Of a stretch of DNA of 64,000 nt, positions 63,560 through 64,000 are shown piece by piece (position 1 is the stretch's first letter; each line of letters begins with the position of its first letter). A program made the translations under genes and the position numbers. The DNA lies in the NCBI GenBank assembly GCA_034769895.1, contig CM068372.1, forward strand, positions 378,655,910 through 378,719,909. The letters are read 5' to 3'. This DNA is from Magicicada septendecula (taxonomy: Eukaryota > Arthropoda > Insecta > Hemiptera > Cicadidae). The notes below the pieces were generated by a model. The model ran no database searches. It had not been told where the DNA came from and was given only the letters and a program-made list of their open reading frames with translations.

Positions 63560-64000
63560 TACAATCTAATATACACTCTAATAATTAGGACATTAATATA
63601 TATTTATTATTATTCATTATGTAAATGTTACATTTTTTGTTATATATTGTTTGTCGTTAAATATGTTATTACGTGTTATATTTATTACGTTTATATTTAT
63701 GTTATATATCTGCATAACGTGTAATTATAATGCTTGTGTAGTGTGGCGTAATTTTTCTCAATTTATTTTTCAGTATTTAAACATATATTTTTATTTGTTA
63801 AATATTTGTGTTTATCTAATTTATTTGCATTATTTGGTATTTAAACAAATATTGAATGTAGTTTTTGAATCGCACCAGTTCTTGTGTATTTTGTTGCAAT
63901 GTTTGCCTTCACTAAGCACCTTCTAGTTTAATGTATGTTACTGCATCTGTATGAGAAACTGTACAAATTCATTTTTATAATTTTTATGGTCGCTAATGAC
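63560..64000. other. AT-rich, no gene seen
   Basis: A 91-codon hydrophobic ORF (63651-63926) has low-complexity Ile/Leu/Tyr/Phe composition from AT-rich codons and no recognisable domain. Confidence 0.45.

Overview
This is an intergenic, repeat-saturated window from an animal genome, most likely an insect with a large genome. The grounds are a degenerate (TTAGG)n tract (insect telomere-type repeat), AT-rich DNA, and mobile elements typical of arthropods: RTE-like and jockey-like LINEs, mariner, hAT, Penelope-like elements (PLEs) and Ty3/gypsy LTR elements. I found no host protein-coding gene that I can defend. Almost every open reading frame is either transposon-derived or a translation of a simple repeat. 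The species is not identified.

Layout. 0-1.4 kb: remnants of RTE-like LINEs. 1.4-7.5 kb: AT-rich DNA with nothing recognisable. 7.6-9.7 kb: small dispersed repeats, including a 279-bp direct repeat and a possible Helitron-like end. 9.7-23.5 kb: tandem array 1, three copies of a ~3.6-kb composite unit (LTR-like end, decayed mariner, broken LINE reverse transcriptase, PLE GIY-YIG fragment). The middle copy contains a further in-place triplication of a ~1.47-kb sub-unit. 23.5-25.5 kb: more LINE remnants and a dispersed repeat. 25.7-34.4 kb: tandem array 2, about 2.2 copies of a different ~3.95-kb composite unit (jockey-like LINE end, inverted RTE remnant, PLE end, 162-bp minisatellite). 34.4-36.1 kb: PLE-type sequence, including a double nested foldback. 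36.3-37.1 kb: RTE remnant on the minus strand. 37.5 kb: TTAGG-type tract.

38.6-46.5 kb holds the best preserved object: a full-length Ty3/gypsy-type LTR retrotransposon on the minus strand. It has two 1255-bp LTRs, an ATAT target duplication, a primer-binding site, a 1071-codon pol with all catalytic residues, and a broken gag. It appears to have landed inside a short hAT-like element. 46.8-64 kb: LINE remnants of both orientations, two tRNA-like SINE heads, a hAT-like element with an 8-bp target duplication, further PLE ends, and LTRs (one an intact solo LTR) of a second LTR family that also targets ATAT.

The parts most worth following up are: (i) a family of hammerhead-ribozyme-like motifs (CTGAWGA, stem II, GAAACGTY) in the PLE-type sequences, with stem II pairing retained while its sequence changes; (ii) the nested tandem arrays and their breakpoints; (iii) a LINE-tail foldback inserted inside the reverse transcriptase of array 1; and (iv) the LTR element, whose pol is nearly intact while its gag is not. 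All homology calls were made by reading translations and motifs by eye; no database search was run.
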